DNA of 64,000 nt from assembly GCA_033026295.1 (NCBI GenBank), contig CM065186.1, positions 21,401,172 through 21,465,171 on the forward strand, read 5' to 3'. Numbering within the stretch: position 1 is the stretch's first letter; the number at the start of each line of letters is the position of its first letter. The DNA comes from Channa striata (taxonomy: Eukaryota > Chordata > Actinopteri > Anabantiformes > Channidae). Below, one piece after another: positions 24,575 through 35,350 of this stretch. A model generated the notes under the pieces. The model searched no databases. It saw nothing but the letters and a program-made list of their open reading frames with translations, and had not been told where the DNA came from. The position numbers and the translations under genes were made by a program.

Positions 24575-25134
24575 TCATGCTGCTATAGGCTTAGACTGCT
24601 GGGGGACTCTGCACTGTGCCACTTCCTCTTCTCTTCATTCTCTCCTCTCACCCCACATCTATAATGTCCCCACTGTATGACATTAACTCTGTATCTTCTT
24701 TGTCCCGTAGTCGTTTTTCTCCCTCTCTGTCTCCCTCTCTCTGTCTCTGTCTTCAGGTGTCCCCAGATTTGGCACTGTGTGTCCTCCAGTGTCTAGCTAC
24801 TGGTCCTACTAACCTGCTCAATGTTGAGCAATGTTGCTTTTGTTGCTCTGTTCTTTTCTCTCTCCACTTTCCACACAGCCCAACCGGTCAAGGCAGATGG
24901 CCGTCCACCCTGAGCCTGGTTCTGCTGGAGGTTTCTTCCGTTAAAGGGAGTTTTTCCTCTCCACTGTTGCCTATGGCTTGCTCAAGGGGGATTTGTTGGG
25001 TTTTCTCTAAATGTTTGTATAGTCTTGACTTTATTATGTAAAGTGCCCTGAGATGACCTTGTTGTAAATTGGCCTATATAAATAAAGTTGAAATGAACTG
25101 AATTGAATTGATATGTGGAGTAAGTGGGTTGAAG

Positions 25135-25798
25135 TATTTTTTGCATAACATGCAAACAGTGGTACAGTGGCAAAAGCATTGCTCACTGAGATAATTCCAG
25201 GGCTTTCCTGGAAAAATGTGATAATGGTTATCCAGTGATAACGCTTCCCATTTTGTAAATGGTATTTATATTTATTGTAAAGCCATTTCCCAGGTTGGTG
25301 AGTCTTTGGGGATAAATTTAAAAAGACACTGTGCATATCATCTGAAAAAAATGTTGTGAAGAAACAGGCTTGACAAGGCCAAAAGCCTTCCCTGTGGTCC
25401 TGATGTACATGAGTATGAGAAAGAGACATAACAGGAAGTTGAGCCCATTTGAAATCCTGTTTGCACATCCTCCATATGTTGGTCTAAACCCAGAAACCAG
25501 GCCTCATCCTTCTTCCACACTGTGTGAGAACGACATGTTACAATACTGTAAATCTCTATCTACAACTGTGTCTCAGATATCTCAACTGGTGAAAGCAGCT
25601 CTCCCATCTCCAGTGGAGACAACACTGCATCCCTTCAAACCTGGTGATTGGGTGATTGTGAGGGAACTTCGTCCAAAACACTGGAAGTCTAGGAAGTGGA
25701 ACGGGCCATTCCAGGTGCTCCTGACCACCCACACAGCAGTGAAGGTTGTGGAGAGAGCCACTTGGATACATGCAACCCATTGCAAGAAGGTGCCATAG
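25135..25798 (+). pseudogene. ERV integrase remnant
   Basis: The catalytic-core region is recognisable in broken frames: a segment reading SSDNASHFVN with the second catalytic Asp, followed by VGESLGINLKRHCAYH. The region that should carry the catalytic Glu is deleted near 25,345. From 25,370 a 142-codon open frame gives the C-terminal part, with KLSPFEILF, then the SH3-like DNA-binding region FKPGDWVIV and KWNGPFQVLLTTHTAVKV. This order and wording fit gammaretrovirus-like integrases. It is not functional. Confidence 0.8.
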
Positions 25799-26025
25799 CC
25801 TGAGGACAACTTCACCACGGCTGTGCACGATGCTCACCGGAGGGTGAAAGCCTCGAGGGAATCAGGGAGCCAGTCGGAGGAGAACACTCACTAATTCACT
25901 TGCACTCAACCATTTTCCTGGTGACAAGGAGGACAAGTGCGATTAGCCGTGCCTGCACTCTGATTCCGTAAGCCGTGAAGAAGGAGATAATTGAGTGAGA
26001 GTGAAGGAACAGTGAGAAGAATACC

Positions 26026-27167
26026 ATGGAAAACAGGACACGACTCCTTGTGCCATGGATACTGCTGGCGTACACATTAATCCTATGGACAGCCCTACAG
26101 TTAAGTGTACCGCAGCACACAAGTCGAGCAAGGCGCGCTCTTGGTGGGAGTGCTTTGGAAGCAGCAAAGGAAGCCATATTAAAGAACCCCACAGGAAACC
26201 TTTGGTTGACTTATCTGAACTTTATGGCTAAAAAGATGGCAAATTCCTCCTGTATAATGTGTGCAGCTGCCAGACCTTTCCTACTGGCAGTCCCAGTGCC
26301 CTTCAACAGCTCACAATGTTTTAGGCAACTATTGCACTCAGCATTATTCAATGGAAATGAATTACAATTGGCAAAAACAAATGTTACAAAGATAATAGGT
26401 GGATATGATTGGGAAATCCTGCATCTTGCTGCAGTAATGGACCTGGAAGAAAATTAGGATGGTAGTGTTTGGGGAATTGCTGGGATAAAATGCCAAAAAT
26501 ATCCACAGCCTGCTCCCTCTCCTTACACCATCTGTTCCACCTGTGAGTTCGAGTGCTTCAGTAGAAAACAGGAAAATGGCAACCCTCAAGGACACTTTCT
26601 GAACTGTTCTGTCACTTGGGAGCTAGGAGACAGTCCTATGAAATCTATCTTAAGTGGATCTACATTCTCCTGGTAGCCTCAGAACAACAGGTACCCACCT
26701 AATCCTGAATACCTGAACAGCCAAACCCTGGCATTAACAGACATCTGGTGGATCTGTGGAGGACAACCACAACAGACTCTACCACCAAACTGGACAGGAA
26801 CTTGCACACAGGTGATGCTTGTGTCACCAGTGAAGGTGGGAATTGAGCATGACATTTTACCACATTCCATGGGAAAATAGCTGCAGGATTTGAGTCTACT
26901 TTGTGTTGGTGGTGTACTATTAATACAAATGATGACTGGATTAATTTCATATATTACAACCAACAGCGCTTTATCAATCGCAGCTCTGATGCTGTAGAGG
27001 GCCTGGCAGAGCAACTGGGGCCTACTTCCTTGATGTCCTGGCAGAACAGAATGGCCCTAGATATGCTTCTTGCTGAAAAGGAAGGTGTTTGTGTAATGTT
27101 TGGAGATTCATGTTGCACTTTCATTCCTAATAATACTGCCCCTGATGGTGTGTTACCAGAGCCTTAG
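26026..27167 (+). pseudogene. ERV envelope remnant
   Basis: A first open piece (26,026-26,457, 143 codons) begins with a Met, a basic residue and a hydrophobic stretch that looks like a signal peptide, then hydrophilic surface-subunit-like sequence ending in a stop. The middle is broken in all frames. A second open piece (26,901-27,167) carries the transmembrane-subunit landmark, a conserved heptad-like segment followed by the CX6CC disulphide motif (CVMFGDSCC), which marks gamma-type envelopes. The membrane anchor and tail are not readable. It sits just downstream of integrase and upstream of the polypurine tract, as expected. Confidence 0.75.
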
Positions 27168-27334
27168 AGGGTCTCAGGTCCCTTAGAGAAGAGCTCTCAC
27201 AAAATTCAGGTGTTAATATTGGATGGACAAATTGCATCAACCGAATGTTTGGTAAATGGAAGTCTGTTATATTGTCTTCACTTACTTATACATCTGATGA
27301 CCACAGTTGTATGTCTTGTGATTAAAATGTAATC

Positions 27335-27347
27335 AAAAAGAGGGAAT
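27335..27347 (+). promoter_or_regulatory. ERV polypurine tract
   Basis: AAAAAGAGGGAAT lies directly before TGTGATGG, the start of the 3' LTR. Such purine runs prime plus-strand synthesis in retroviruses. Confidence 0.7.
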
Positions 27348-27572
27348 TGTGATGGAAAAATTAAGAGTGATTAAATTTTAATAACTTATGCTTAGTGTTA
27401 AGGTCAAATGATATTCAGTGTGTTATGAAGAATGTTGAGAGATAGCATCCTTTATCTCATATGCATGTTTTTTGTCTGAGAAGTGTCGGCATAACTTTCC
27501 CAAGGTTGTCTGCTATCCCACCTGGAGACATGGTGTAACCCTGGGCACATCACTGTTAAACAACAACTCTGA
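27348..27572 (+). mobile_element. partial 3' LTR of the ERV
   Basis: The LTR starts with TG just after the polypurine tract. I see no CA end or poly(A) signal before the LINE fragment begins at about 27,573, so the LTR is probably truncated. It does not obviously resemble the LTR at 32.7-33.3 kb. Confidence 0.5.
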
Positions 27573-28558
27573 AGCAAAGACGTGGAACTGGTGGCAGTTA
27601 GCATCCGGCCGTACCACCTCCCGCGGGAGTTCTCTCACGTGTTAGTGGTCACTGTTTACGTTCCTCCGTCAGCCGACGCCGCTGCCGCGTGTGAGCGTGT
27701 GCACAGCACCGTGTCTCAGCTGCAGACACAGCACCCACAGGCCCTGATCCTCATCTCTGAGGACTTTAATCATGCCTGCCTCCCCCTCTCCGCCACCCTC
27801 CCAACTTCACCCAGTACGTTAACTGCCACACAAGAAACAATAAAACTCTGGACCTGCTATATGCTAACGCAAAAAATGCATATACCTCCACCCCCCTCCC
27901 CCCTCTCAGCCGCTACGACCATAATCTCATCTATCTGTCTCCTGCTTACACTCCAATGGTGAAAAAGCAGACACCACAGGTGAACACAGTGAAGATCTGG
28001 ACAGAGGAGGCGAGTGAACAGCTGAGGGACTGTTTCAAAACCACAGACTGGGACATTCTCTGCAGTCCACATGGGGAGGACATCGACAGTCTGACACACT
28101 GTATCACGAACTACATAAACTTCTGTGTGGAAAACACTGTGCCATCCAAGACAGTACAGTGTTTTCCCAACAACAAGCCCTGGGTGAGCCCTGAGCTGAA
28201 GGCCCTGCTGAATGAGAAGAAGAGGGCCTTTCTTTCTGGGGACACAGAGGAGCTTGGCAGAGTGCAGCGGGAATAAAATTCAAAATCAGGAGGTGCAAGG
28301 ACATTTATAGGAAGAAACTGGAGCATCGTCTGGAGCAGAACAACGTCAGTGAGGTGTGGAGAGGACTGAAACACATCTCAGGCCACGGTGAGGGTGGGGA
28401 TGGTTGACAGGCCATGGGTGACCAGACCTGGACAAATTCATTAAATCTGTTCTTTAACAGATTTGATTCTATCCAGTCCCGAGCCCCCATTCACATGCCC
28501 CCCTCCTCACACCGCTCCAGTCCAGTCGTCTCCTCCCCACAGCCCAGCTCTCCCGGTA
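27573..28558 (+). mobile_element. endonuclease-region fragment of a second LINE family
   Basis: Broken frames read VVTVYVPPSADAA, then LISEDFNHACL at the position of the catalytic GDFNH box (Gly replaced by Glu). Next comes the linker with TTDWDILCSPHGEDIDSL, ENTVPSKTVQCF and NKPWVSPELKALLNEKK, typical of another common fish LINE family. Sequence and codon use differ from the L2 copies, with more CpG. The 5' part, the RT and the tail are missing. A TAA at about 28,274 and frameshifts break it. Confidence 0.8.
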
Positions 28559-29978
28559 AGGACAGGCTAGGCTGGTGTCGTGTTGGACGATAGCGCTCTC
28601 GACTCTGGTCTTCCAATCACCTACCTTGGGTGGGTCCATATTGGCCAGATTATACTATCAGGGGTCAGTTCTTTAGAGAACCCAGATAGATACAAGAACA
28701 AGTGAGTGGAAGAAAGTGATTTATTGTTTTGATAAATGAAAGAGGTGACACAGTAGGCTTCGGTCGGTAGGAACACCATGAGTGGTTCATGGGAAGGGAG
28801 TACTGGCTGAATCTGAGGGGGAGAAAGACAGGTAAGTGAGTGTGAGAAATCTTGTGAATGAAAAGAGTCTTACGGAAGTTTTGAGAGCAAACAGGATGGC
28901 GGAGGGGTTCTGTACAATGGAGCTGGATATGTGGAGAGACCTGAAGAAACTAAAAGCGGCTGACAACGTCAGGGAGAAAAACAGGCACAAAGTAACAACT
29001 GAAAAAATGGTCCATGGGAAAGTAACAAAACAAAACATGTCAGGATCTCTGACCTAAAAAAAGTAGTCCTGAGAAAACGAAGTCCAGATATTTGGCCAAA
29101 CTGGTGGATCCAGGGAGATGTCTCGTAAATGAATAACTCACATTCTAGCAGTGGCAGCAGAGAAGCACAGGATTCCAAGGCGTATAATCAAAAACCTTAC
29201 ACGGAGAAATCACTCTGGCAAAGGGGGAAAAACTTAGAAGAAAACACTAAAGACTTGGCACAACAAGGAGCAAAACATGAATGATAATTTGGCACTGGGA
29301 AGTGGGCAGTCAGGGCTATGTAGGTGCTTCTTATCGGGTCTAACGAGAAGGGAAGAGAGCAAGGTGGAGAGAGACAGAGGACCCTAACCAGGGCAACACA
29401 GATCAATGTCGAGACCATGACAGGTTCTCGATCGGGAGGCATAAAGTTCCTGTTCTAAATTCAAGACAAGCACAAGGGAAACATGAGCGTGACTTTTGGT
29501 AGACAATTTAGAAAACACAACTTTTAAATCCAAAGAATCTAAACGCATGTTTCGGGACGATTTTTACCATAGACACTGCCAACACTGGTAAGTAGATGAG
29601 ACAAGACTCCAAGTGTGGGTGTGTTGTTGACTTGGGAAATAAGATTCTCAAAGTGAGTTGCCTTTGTACCCTACCACATTAAAATAATTTATTAATTTAG
29701 CTTTACAGGTTTTAAAAAATGCAACATTGATGCCTTTTTTTTTTCAATTATTAGGAAAACCATGATTCAATCAAGTGTTCTACAAAAGGTCCAAACAGTG
29801 GGTGTTGGACAAGCCTCACACTACACAATTCATGGACAAACTTATCCAAACTTATCCGACATCTACAGCTGCACTTCCCCAGCCTGCTCTTCCACCAAGA
29901 AATGCAGCTGTACCTAAACCCTCTAAAGATGATGCAGTGAGGACACTGCACTGTGCAACTCACTGTATACGCCATGTT
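28559..29978. other. unassigned repeat-like spacer
   Basis: About 1.4 kb with no coding sequence that I recognise. A GC-richer patch near 28,575-28,700 and the phrase-like stretch near 29,240-29,460 look like parts of non-autonomous repeats, but I cannot find terminal repeats or name a family. Short ORFs here appear incidental. Confidence 0.4.
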
Positions 29979-31492
29979 GTTTGAAGAATTTCAGTAACGA
30001 TTTAGAGTTCATCATAGCACAGAAACCGCACTGATTAAAGTAACCAATGATCTTCTTCTGGCTTCAGATAATGGACTTGTTAACGATGACTCTTCCACAT
30101 TCACAAAAGTTAGTTATGGAGTTTCACAAGGTTCTGTGTTAGGACCAATACACTTTACTCTATATATGTGTCCCCTTGGCAACATTATTAGAAAACACTC
30201 ATTTTTTCACTGCTACGCTGATGACACACAGTTATATCTATCTATGAAACCTGATGAAACAAATCAATTAATCAAACTATAAGCATGTCTAAAACACATA
30301 AGGGACTGGATGATGTATAATTTCCTTCTTCTAAACTCAGATAAAACTGAAGTTATTGTATTTGGGCCTAAAAGTCTAAGAAACATGTTTTCTAACCATA
30401 TCACTACTTTAGATGACTTAACTCTGGCCCCCAGTAGTACTGCAAGGAATCTTGGAGTCATTTTTGACCAGGATTTGTCATTTACCTCACACATTCGTTA
30501 CTTCTAGATTGGACTACTGTAACTCTCTACTTTCAGGCTGCCCCAGTAACTCTCTAAAATCCTTCAATTAATCCAAAATGCTACAGCAAGATTAGTGACT
30601 GGGATTGGTAAGAGAGATCATATTTCACCTTCATTAGCTTCTCTCCATTGGCTTCCCATTAAATGTAGAATAGAATTTAAAACCCTTCTTCTTACCTATA
30701 AAGCTCTAAACGGTCAAGCTCCATCATACATTATAGATCTCCTAGAACCATATCATCTTACTAGACCACTTCGGTCCCAAAATGCAGGCCTACTTGTGGT
30801 TCCCACAATTTCCAAAAATAGAATGGGAGGCAGAGCCTTTAGCTATCAAGCTCCTCTCCTGTGGAACCAGCTCCCAGTCCAGACCCTCTCTACTTTTATG
30901 ACTAGGCTCAAAACCTTCCTCTTCGATAAAGCTTATAGTTGGTTATAGTCATGCTGCTATAGGCTTAGACTGCTGGGGGACTCTGCACTGTGCCACTTTC
31001 CTCTTCTCTTCTTTCTCTCCTCTCACCCCACATCTATAATTTCACCACTGTATGACATTAACTCTGTGTCTTCTTTGTCCCGTAGTCGTCTTTCTCCCTC
31101 TGTGTCCCTCTCTCTGTCCCTGTCTTCAGGTGTCCCCGGATTTGGCGCTGTGTGTCCTCCAGTGCACAGCTACTGGTCCCACTAATCTGCCCAATGTTTT
31201 GTTGTGGCTTTTGTTTGCTCTGTTCTTTTCTCTCTCCACTTTCCACTCACCCCAAACGGTCAAGGCAGATGGCCGTCCACCCTCAGCCTGGTTCTGCTGG
31301 AGGTTTCTTCCGTTAAAGGGAGTTTTTCCTCTCCACTGTTGCCTATGGATTGCTCAAGGGTGATTTGTTGGGTTTTCTTTATATGTTTGTATAGTCTTGA
31401 CTTTATTATGTAAAGTGCCTTGAAATGACCTTGTTGTAAATTGGCACTATATAAATAAAGTTGAATTGAATTGAAATGAATTGAATTACCTA
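29979..31492 (+). mobile_element. L2-type LINE copy, 5'-truncated
   Basis: It starts inside the RT (FEEFQ region), keeps RVHHSTETALIKVTNDLLLASDNGLV, and then jumps over the LDLSAAF palm block to a segment corresponding to SSTYTKVSYGVPQGS. YADDTQLYLSMKPDE follows, then the C-terminal domain and the full 3' UTR. It ends in a clean TTGAATTGAATTGAAATGAA tail near 31,461-31,490. Several frame breaks are present. It is the same family as the copies at 19.8-25.1 kb. Confidence 0.88.
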
Positions 31493-32250
31493 AGCAAGCC
31501 TGCTGAAACCTGGTTACTTAAATCTATTTTAGTGGATTTAGTAGTAACTACTTTCACTTTTGTCTGTGAAGACTGCAGTTGTAGTTTTCCACCGTGTCCA
31601 TCTTTAAGTACCTCCCTCAAACGGCTGCAATTTATCCAAAATGCTGCAGCAAGAGTGCTGACTGGAATTAGCAAGAGAGATCATATTTCGCCTTCTCTCC
31701 GTTGGCTTCCCAATAAATGTAGACTAGAACTTAAAACCCTTATTTTTACTTTTAAAGCTCTAAACGGTCATGCTCAATCAACCCTAAAATACCTCCTTGT
31801 ACCATACAAACCTTTCTCTTTGATAAAGCTTATAGTTAGTTAGGCTTAGACTGCTGGGGGACCTGCCCCTTGATGCACTGAGCTCGTTTCCTTCTCCCTT
31901 CGCTCTCTCCTCCCATCCCACATTTATAAGTCACCACTGTACGACGTTAACTTTAACTGTGTTGTAATTGTGTTTCTCCCTTACTGTTTCCATCTTCAAG
32001 TGTCCCCGGATTTGGAGCTGTGTGTCTTCCAGTCTGCAGCTACTGCCCCCGCCTACCTGCTCAACATTGTGTTGTTGCTTTCAGTTGCTCCTTCCTTTTC
32101 ACTTTCCACTCATCCCAACTGGTCAAGGCAGATGGCCGCCCACCCCGGGCCTGGTTCTGCTGGAGGTTTCTTCCATTAAAAGGAGTTTTTCCTCTCCGCT
32201 GTTGTCTATGGCTTGCCCAAGGGGGACTTGTTAGGTTTCCTCAACATATC
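31493..32250 (+). mobile_element. diverged L2-type LINE 3' fragment
   Basis: The RT C-terminal domain (LQFIQNAAARVLTGI, KRDHISPSL, RWLPNK) and the 3' UTR blocks can be followed, but they are clearly more diverged from the other copies and carry deletions. The tail is missing after the TTGTTAGGTTTCCTCAACAT region. It lies directly behind the tail of the previous copy. Confidence 0.8.
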
Positions 32251-32269
32251 AAATACCCCAATATTGAGC

Positions 32270-32718
32270 TGCATGACCAGCTGCCTGTTACAGTAGCTCC
32301 TTCCTCTGTTTTTCTTTTCTTTTATTTTCTATTGTTTATTGGCCTGTCCTGCAGATTCTCTTTGAAGTGGTCAACTCCTGCTGCAAAGGCGCACTCAGGG
32401 AGACCACCTTTATTACTTATGTGTTTTTTTATTTTATTGATTTTTGAACATTTCGAGACCTTGTCTGGAGATCTCCTCAGCTTCGCACATGTCTCCATTG
32501 TTTACACGCGAGACCAGCTGTTAGCGCTACGTGGCCGTGCGCTTCTCTACACCGACAAGCCGGAAATTCTGCCGCAGTTACGGAGCAGACGGACAGGGTG
32601 CAGAGAAGGACAAAGGCTCCAGGAGAGGAAGCGGAGATACAGACCATGTCTGCCATTTGTCATCATGGGAAACGTTCGTTCCTTCTCCTAAAAACTCGAT
32701 GAGCTCACCGAAGAAGAC
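32270..32718 (+). mobile_element. 5' fragment of the second LINE family
   Basis: A frame reading VYTRDQLLALRGRALLYTD, followed by an Arg-rich linker and MGNVRSFSKNSM, matches the start of the endonuclease ORF in the same kind of LINE as the 27.6-28.6 kb fragment. It is cut at about 32,718 by the LTR that follows. Frames are shifted within it. Confidence 0.7.
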
Positions 32719-33326
32719 TGTTAGAGTAAATATGATTTACTAACTGATTTATGATTTTCTTATAATGATGTTACGTCACTCATAGGCCTGATTTGTTGTT
32801 TCTTACTTATTGTCATTATGAATTATATATGTGTTAAATGTTTTAATCCTGTCAGTAACAAGATCATGTTGCACTCTGCTGGAGCTGCACTCTGAACCAG
32901 ACATAGAAACAGGAAGTGGTTTGTGGCTGCTAACTTTTGCTGGGTAAACAGGAAGGCCAGAGAAGGGTCAGCAGCCTAAAGTGTTGAACAGTTCCTTTTG
33001 CTATACACCTATGCTCATACAAACTAACCAAGTGTCTTATCTTTATGTGGATTTCTTTTACTTGCATTAAAAGAACATGTATTCATTGTAACTATAGCAT
33101 ACGCCCACATCATGCAACTTTAGGGCGTGTTTCATTTTTCAATAAAAAGCGTGCACAAAGGGGACACGGACAGAGTCAGTGTTGGCAGTTCCTGAGTGAA
33201 GTGCTTAAAACGCTAAGACCTCAGGCTGGCTGCCCTTGCAAGTAAAAAAGTACAGTGTCCTTGTTGTGCTTTATTGTCTTCATCTCTCAGCGTATGAAAA
33301 GTGTTGCAGCAATTTTAGACCCAACA
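32719..33326 (+). mobile_element. 5' LTR of the second ERV
   Basis: It begins TGTTAGAG and ends CCCAACA, so the ends are TGTT...AACA. An AATAAA signal lies at 33,141-33,146, about 185 bp before the end, as expected for R/U5. The primer-binding site starts 5 bp after the end. The 5' limit is inferred from the inverted ends and the junction with the LINE fragment. Confidence 0.7.
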
Positions 33327-33331
33327 TAACT

Positions 33332-33348
33332 TGGTCCTTCGAGCCGGA
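33332..33348 (+). promoter_or_regulatory. primer-binding site for tRNA-Tyr
   Basis: TGGTCCTTCGAGCCGGA is complementary to the 3' end of vertebrate tRNA-Tyr including CCA (17 of 17). The match stops where the next bases read TCT. Confidence 0.8.
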
Positions 33349-33541
33349 TCTCAACAGTTGACGTTTCAGGAGGAGGGTGACGGAACACCGAAGTCTGTCG
33401 ACAGCCGGACGTCAAGGAAGTCCGTCAGAAAATCCTGGGACGTGAATTCGTCACTGGGTTGGTGAAATAGGTTCCAATCCCTCCATCGATGTCGATGACG
33501 AGTTCCAGGAGACGGACTATACAGCGACAATAAGTGAGTAA

Positions 33542-33713
33542 AGCCATTGTAAAATTCATGGGTCGAGTGGGACCTGAGCTCAAAAGCCATTGTAAAATTT
33601 GTGGGTCGAGTGGGACCGGAGCTCAAAAGCCATTGTAAAATTCGTGGGTCGAGTGGGACCGGAGCTCAAAAGCCATTATAAAATTCGTAGGTCGGGTGGG
33701 ACCTGAGATTAAA
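33542..33713 (+). repeat. 43-bp tandem repeat in the ERV leader, four units
   Basis: Units starting AGCCATT begin at 33,542, 33,585, 33,628 and 33,671, exactly 43 bp apart, and a partial fifth starts at 33,714. Each contains TAAAATTCGTGGGTCGAGTG or a close variant. They lie between the primer-binding site and gag. Confidence 0.92.
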
Positions 33714-33865
33714 AGCCACTAAAAAGAGCTATAGCAGAAGTATTACCGGTTATTGTGTGAAAGATTGTGATTGTGAGTGCGAAAATCACCAATTGACGTG
33801 GAAGCTAACAAATCCAGTGGTCTGTTAAAGTACACAGTGTGGTGAATTAAGGTCATAGTTTAATG

Positions 33866-34969
33866 ATGGGGAAAAGTAACAGTAAACCTGCCTTGGAAGG
33901 CGATGAGAAATTTATGGAAAAATTCTCGCCTGGCAGTACTAGATATCTGAAGTTGTGGAAAAAGACCCATGACTTTGATGGCAAATTGACCGAGTCATCC
34001 TGTAACAATCTGGTAGATAAATGAAGTGGAGAGAGAGCAGGCAGAATAGAGAAGAGAAATATTCAGAAAAAACAAAACAGGAAAAAAGAAAAAGCTGCAC
34101 TGCAGGCGGCTATTCTTGTGAAACCTGATGAGGAAACTGTAGGGCAAGCGTAGGTGTCAGACAGATGTATGAACGGCAGAGACAAACAAGAAAGACAGTT
34201 ACGCGAGGAAGAAAAGAGACAAGTCTCTTCAACTTCCTCACCCGTGTCATCTCGCCCAAGACAGGCGGCTGCATCCTCCTCATCCTCCCTGTTGGCCAAA
34301 ACATCCTACCCCGATCTAGGATCATTGAAAGACCAATATAGAATAAAAGACGTTAACTATGAATGCAAGGGTTGTGGCCCAACATCAGACTCACCCACCA
34401 CAGGAGAAGGTGATGGGATTTATCCCATGATAGAAGTAGCTAATCCACATTTTGGAGCCATGGAAGAGAACACCCGACTATGTGAAGATTTCACAATGTA
34501 GACAGAAGGATAATGAGGATGTGTTTGAGTTCAGAGCTAGATTAGAGGATACATTTAAAGATCATAGTGGGCTGCAAGAAAATCAGACTCAAGATTCCCC
34601 TTACCAACAACAGCTGAAGCAGGCCCTGATGGCCGGCTTCTTGCCTCAGTTGTCAGACTTCATAAGAAAAAATAATGTTAACCATCATACTGACGGTGTA
34701 CAAGAAACTATGAACTATGGCCACCACACGCAAGAAATCATTAAAAAGAAAAACAAAAAATAGCCACAGCAACCACTTTTGGGTTATTTGGGACAGATGA
34801 GAGAGATGATAGATGAGCCTTTTTCCAGGGGACCCCGTATGGGAAGGGTTGGGGTAGAGGAGGGTTCAGGGGCAGGCCAAGGGGGCAATTTCCTAACAGA
34901 CAGTGGCAACACCCAGGGCATAATTGATGCTTTAATTTCAACAAGCCAGGTCACACTGCAAGAAACTGT
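33866..34969 (+). pseudogene. ERV gag remnant
   Basis: The ATG at 33,866 opens MGKSNSKPAL, with a Gly-2 myristoylation-type start, and runs 52 codons to a TGA at 34,022. Further open pieces follow: 34,154-34,501 (Ser/Pro-rich linker leading to a YPDLGSL.. stretch) and 34,452-34,763 (capsid-like, with RARLEDTFKDHSG and GFLPQLSDFIRKN). At 34,928-34,969 lies a nucleocapsid zinc knuckle in which the second Cys of CCHC is Phe. Domain order matrix-capsid-nucleocapsid fits gammaretrovirus-like gag. Stops and frameshifts make it non-functional. Confidence 0.75.
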
Positions 34970-35199
34970 TCTAGTGAACCACAGGACAGGCGGCCCGGGG
35001 AGTATGATAAACCCCCCCATACACAACCCGTCCTCCTCACATTGACTAGGCCCGCTAGAAGACACAGAGAACTCGGATGACCGTGATGAAGGCAAAATTG
35101 ACCATGAGGCCCTCAAACTGTTAGACCTAACGGTCCCAATTGAGACACATTTTAGTTCACAGCAAGCAGCTCAGGTCCCGTTGAGAGAGCTCTGGGTGT

Positions 35200-35300
35200 A
35201 AGGAACTAAGGTACAGTTCCTGTGTGACTTCTGTCACTGCCTACTTTTTAGAAATGGCTCCTGCCAACGTTGATGAGGTAGAAAGTAAAAGCAGGTGAGT
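35200..35300 (+). pseudogene. start of ERV protease
   Basis: A segment reading KVQFLCD is where a retropepsin active site would follow. The next codons are changed (DFCHC in place of the D-T/S-G type), and the domain ends within about 30 codons at the boundary with the next region. Confidence 0.45.
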
Positions 35301-35350
35301 GAAAAAGGAAGCAGAGCGGCAGCCCTGGCCAGGTTCGTATGCTGAGCACC

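Larger units (their letters stand above)
22139..25110 (+). mobile_element. L2-type LINE, plus-strand copy with internal deletion
   Basis: From left to right it carries an SGNH-esterase-like remnant, an apurinic-type endonuclease, a short linker, then a jump at about 23,728 straight to the YADD-box region of the RT. The RT C-terminal domain, the 3' UTR and a degenerate TTGAA tail near 25,090-25,110 follow. The fingers and first palm motifs of the RT are missing. It abuts the minus-strand copy head to head at 22,138/22,139. Confidence 0.88.
25135..27572 (+). mobile_element. endogenous retrovirus 3' half (integrase, env, partial LTR)
   Basis: Order: integrase core and C-terminal pieces, env, polypurine tract, then the beginning of a 3' LTR. 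The 5' LTR, gag, pro and RT are absent. Integrase and env resemble gammaretrovirus-like fish ERVs. All coding parts are broken. The left end joins the LINE tail area and the right end is cut by another LINE. Confidence 0.8.
32719..35300 (+). mobile_element. endogenous retrovirus 5' half (LTR, leader, gag, pro start)
   Basis: A second, distinct ERV. It has a 5' LTR, a tRNA-Tyr primer-binding site, a long leader with a 43-bp repeat, gag, a damaged zinc knuckle and the very start of protease. It is cut between about 35,230 and 35,330, where the GC-rich island starts. Reverse transcriptase, integrase, env and 3' LTR are absent. Confidence 0.8.

Noticed and set aside
28575..28650. Possible tRNA or tRNA-derived SINE head
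   Set aside because: A few words resemble a tRNA D-arm and anticodon arm, but no B box or cloverleaf can be drawn.
35253..35292. ATG at 35,253 followed by a GTGAGT donor-like site as a first exon of the island gene
   Set aside because: The codons fit better as the tail of the ERV protease, and no acceptor restores the island gene's frame.
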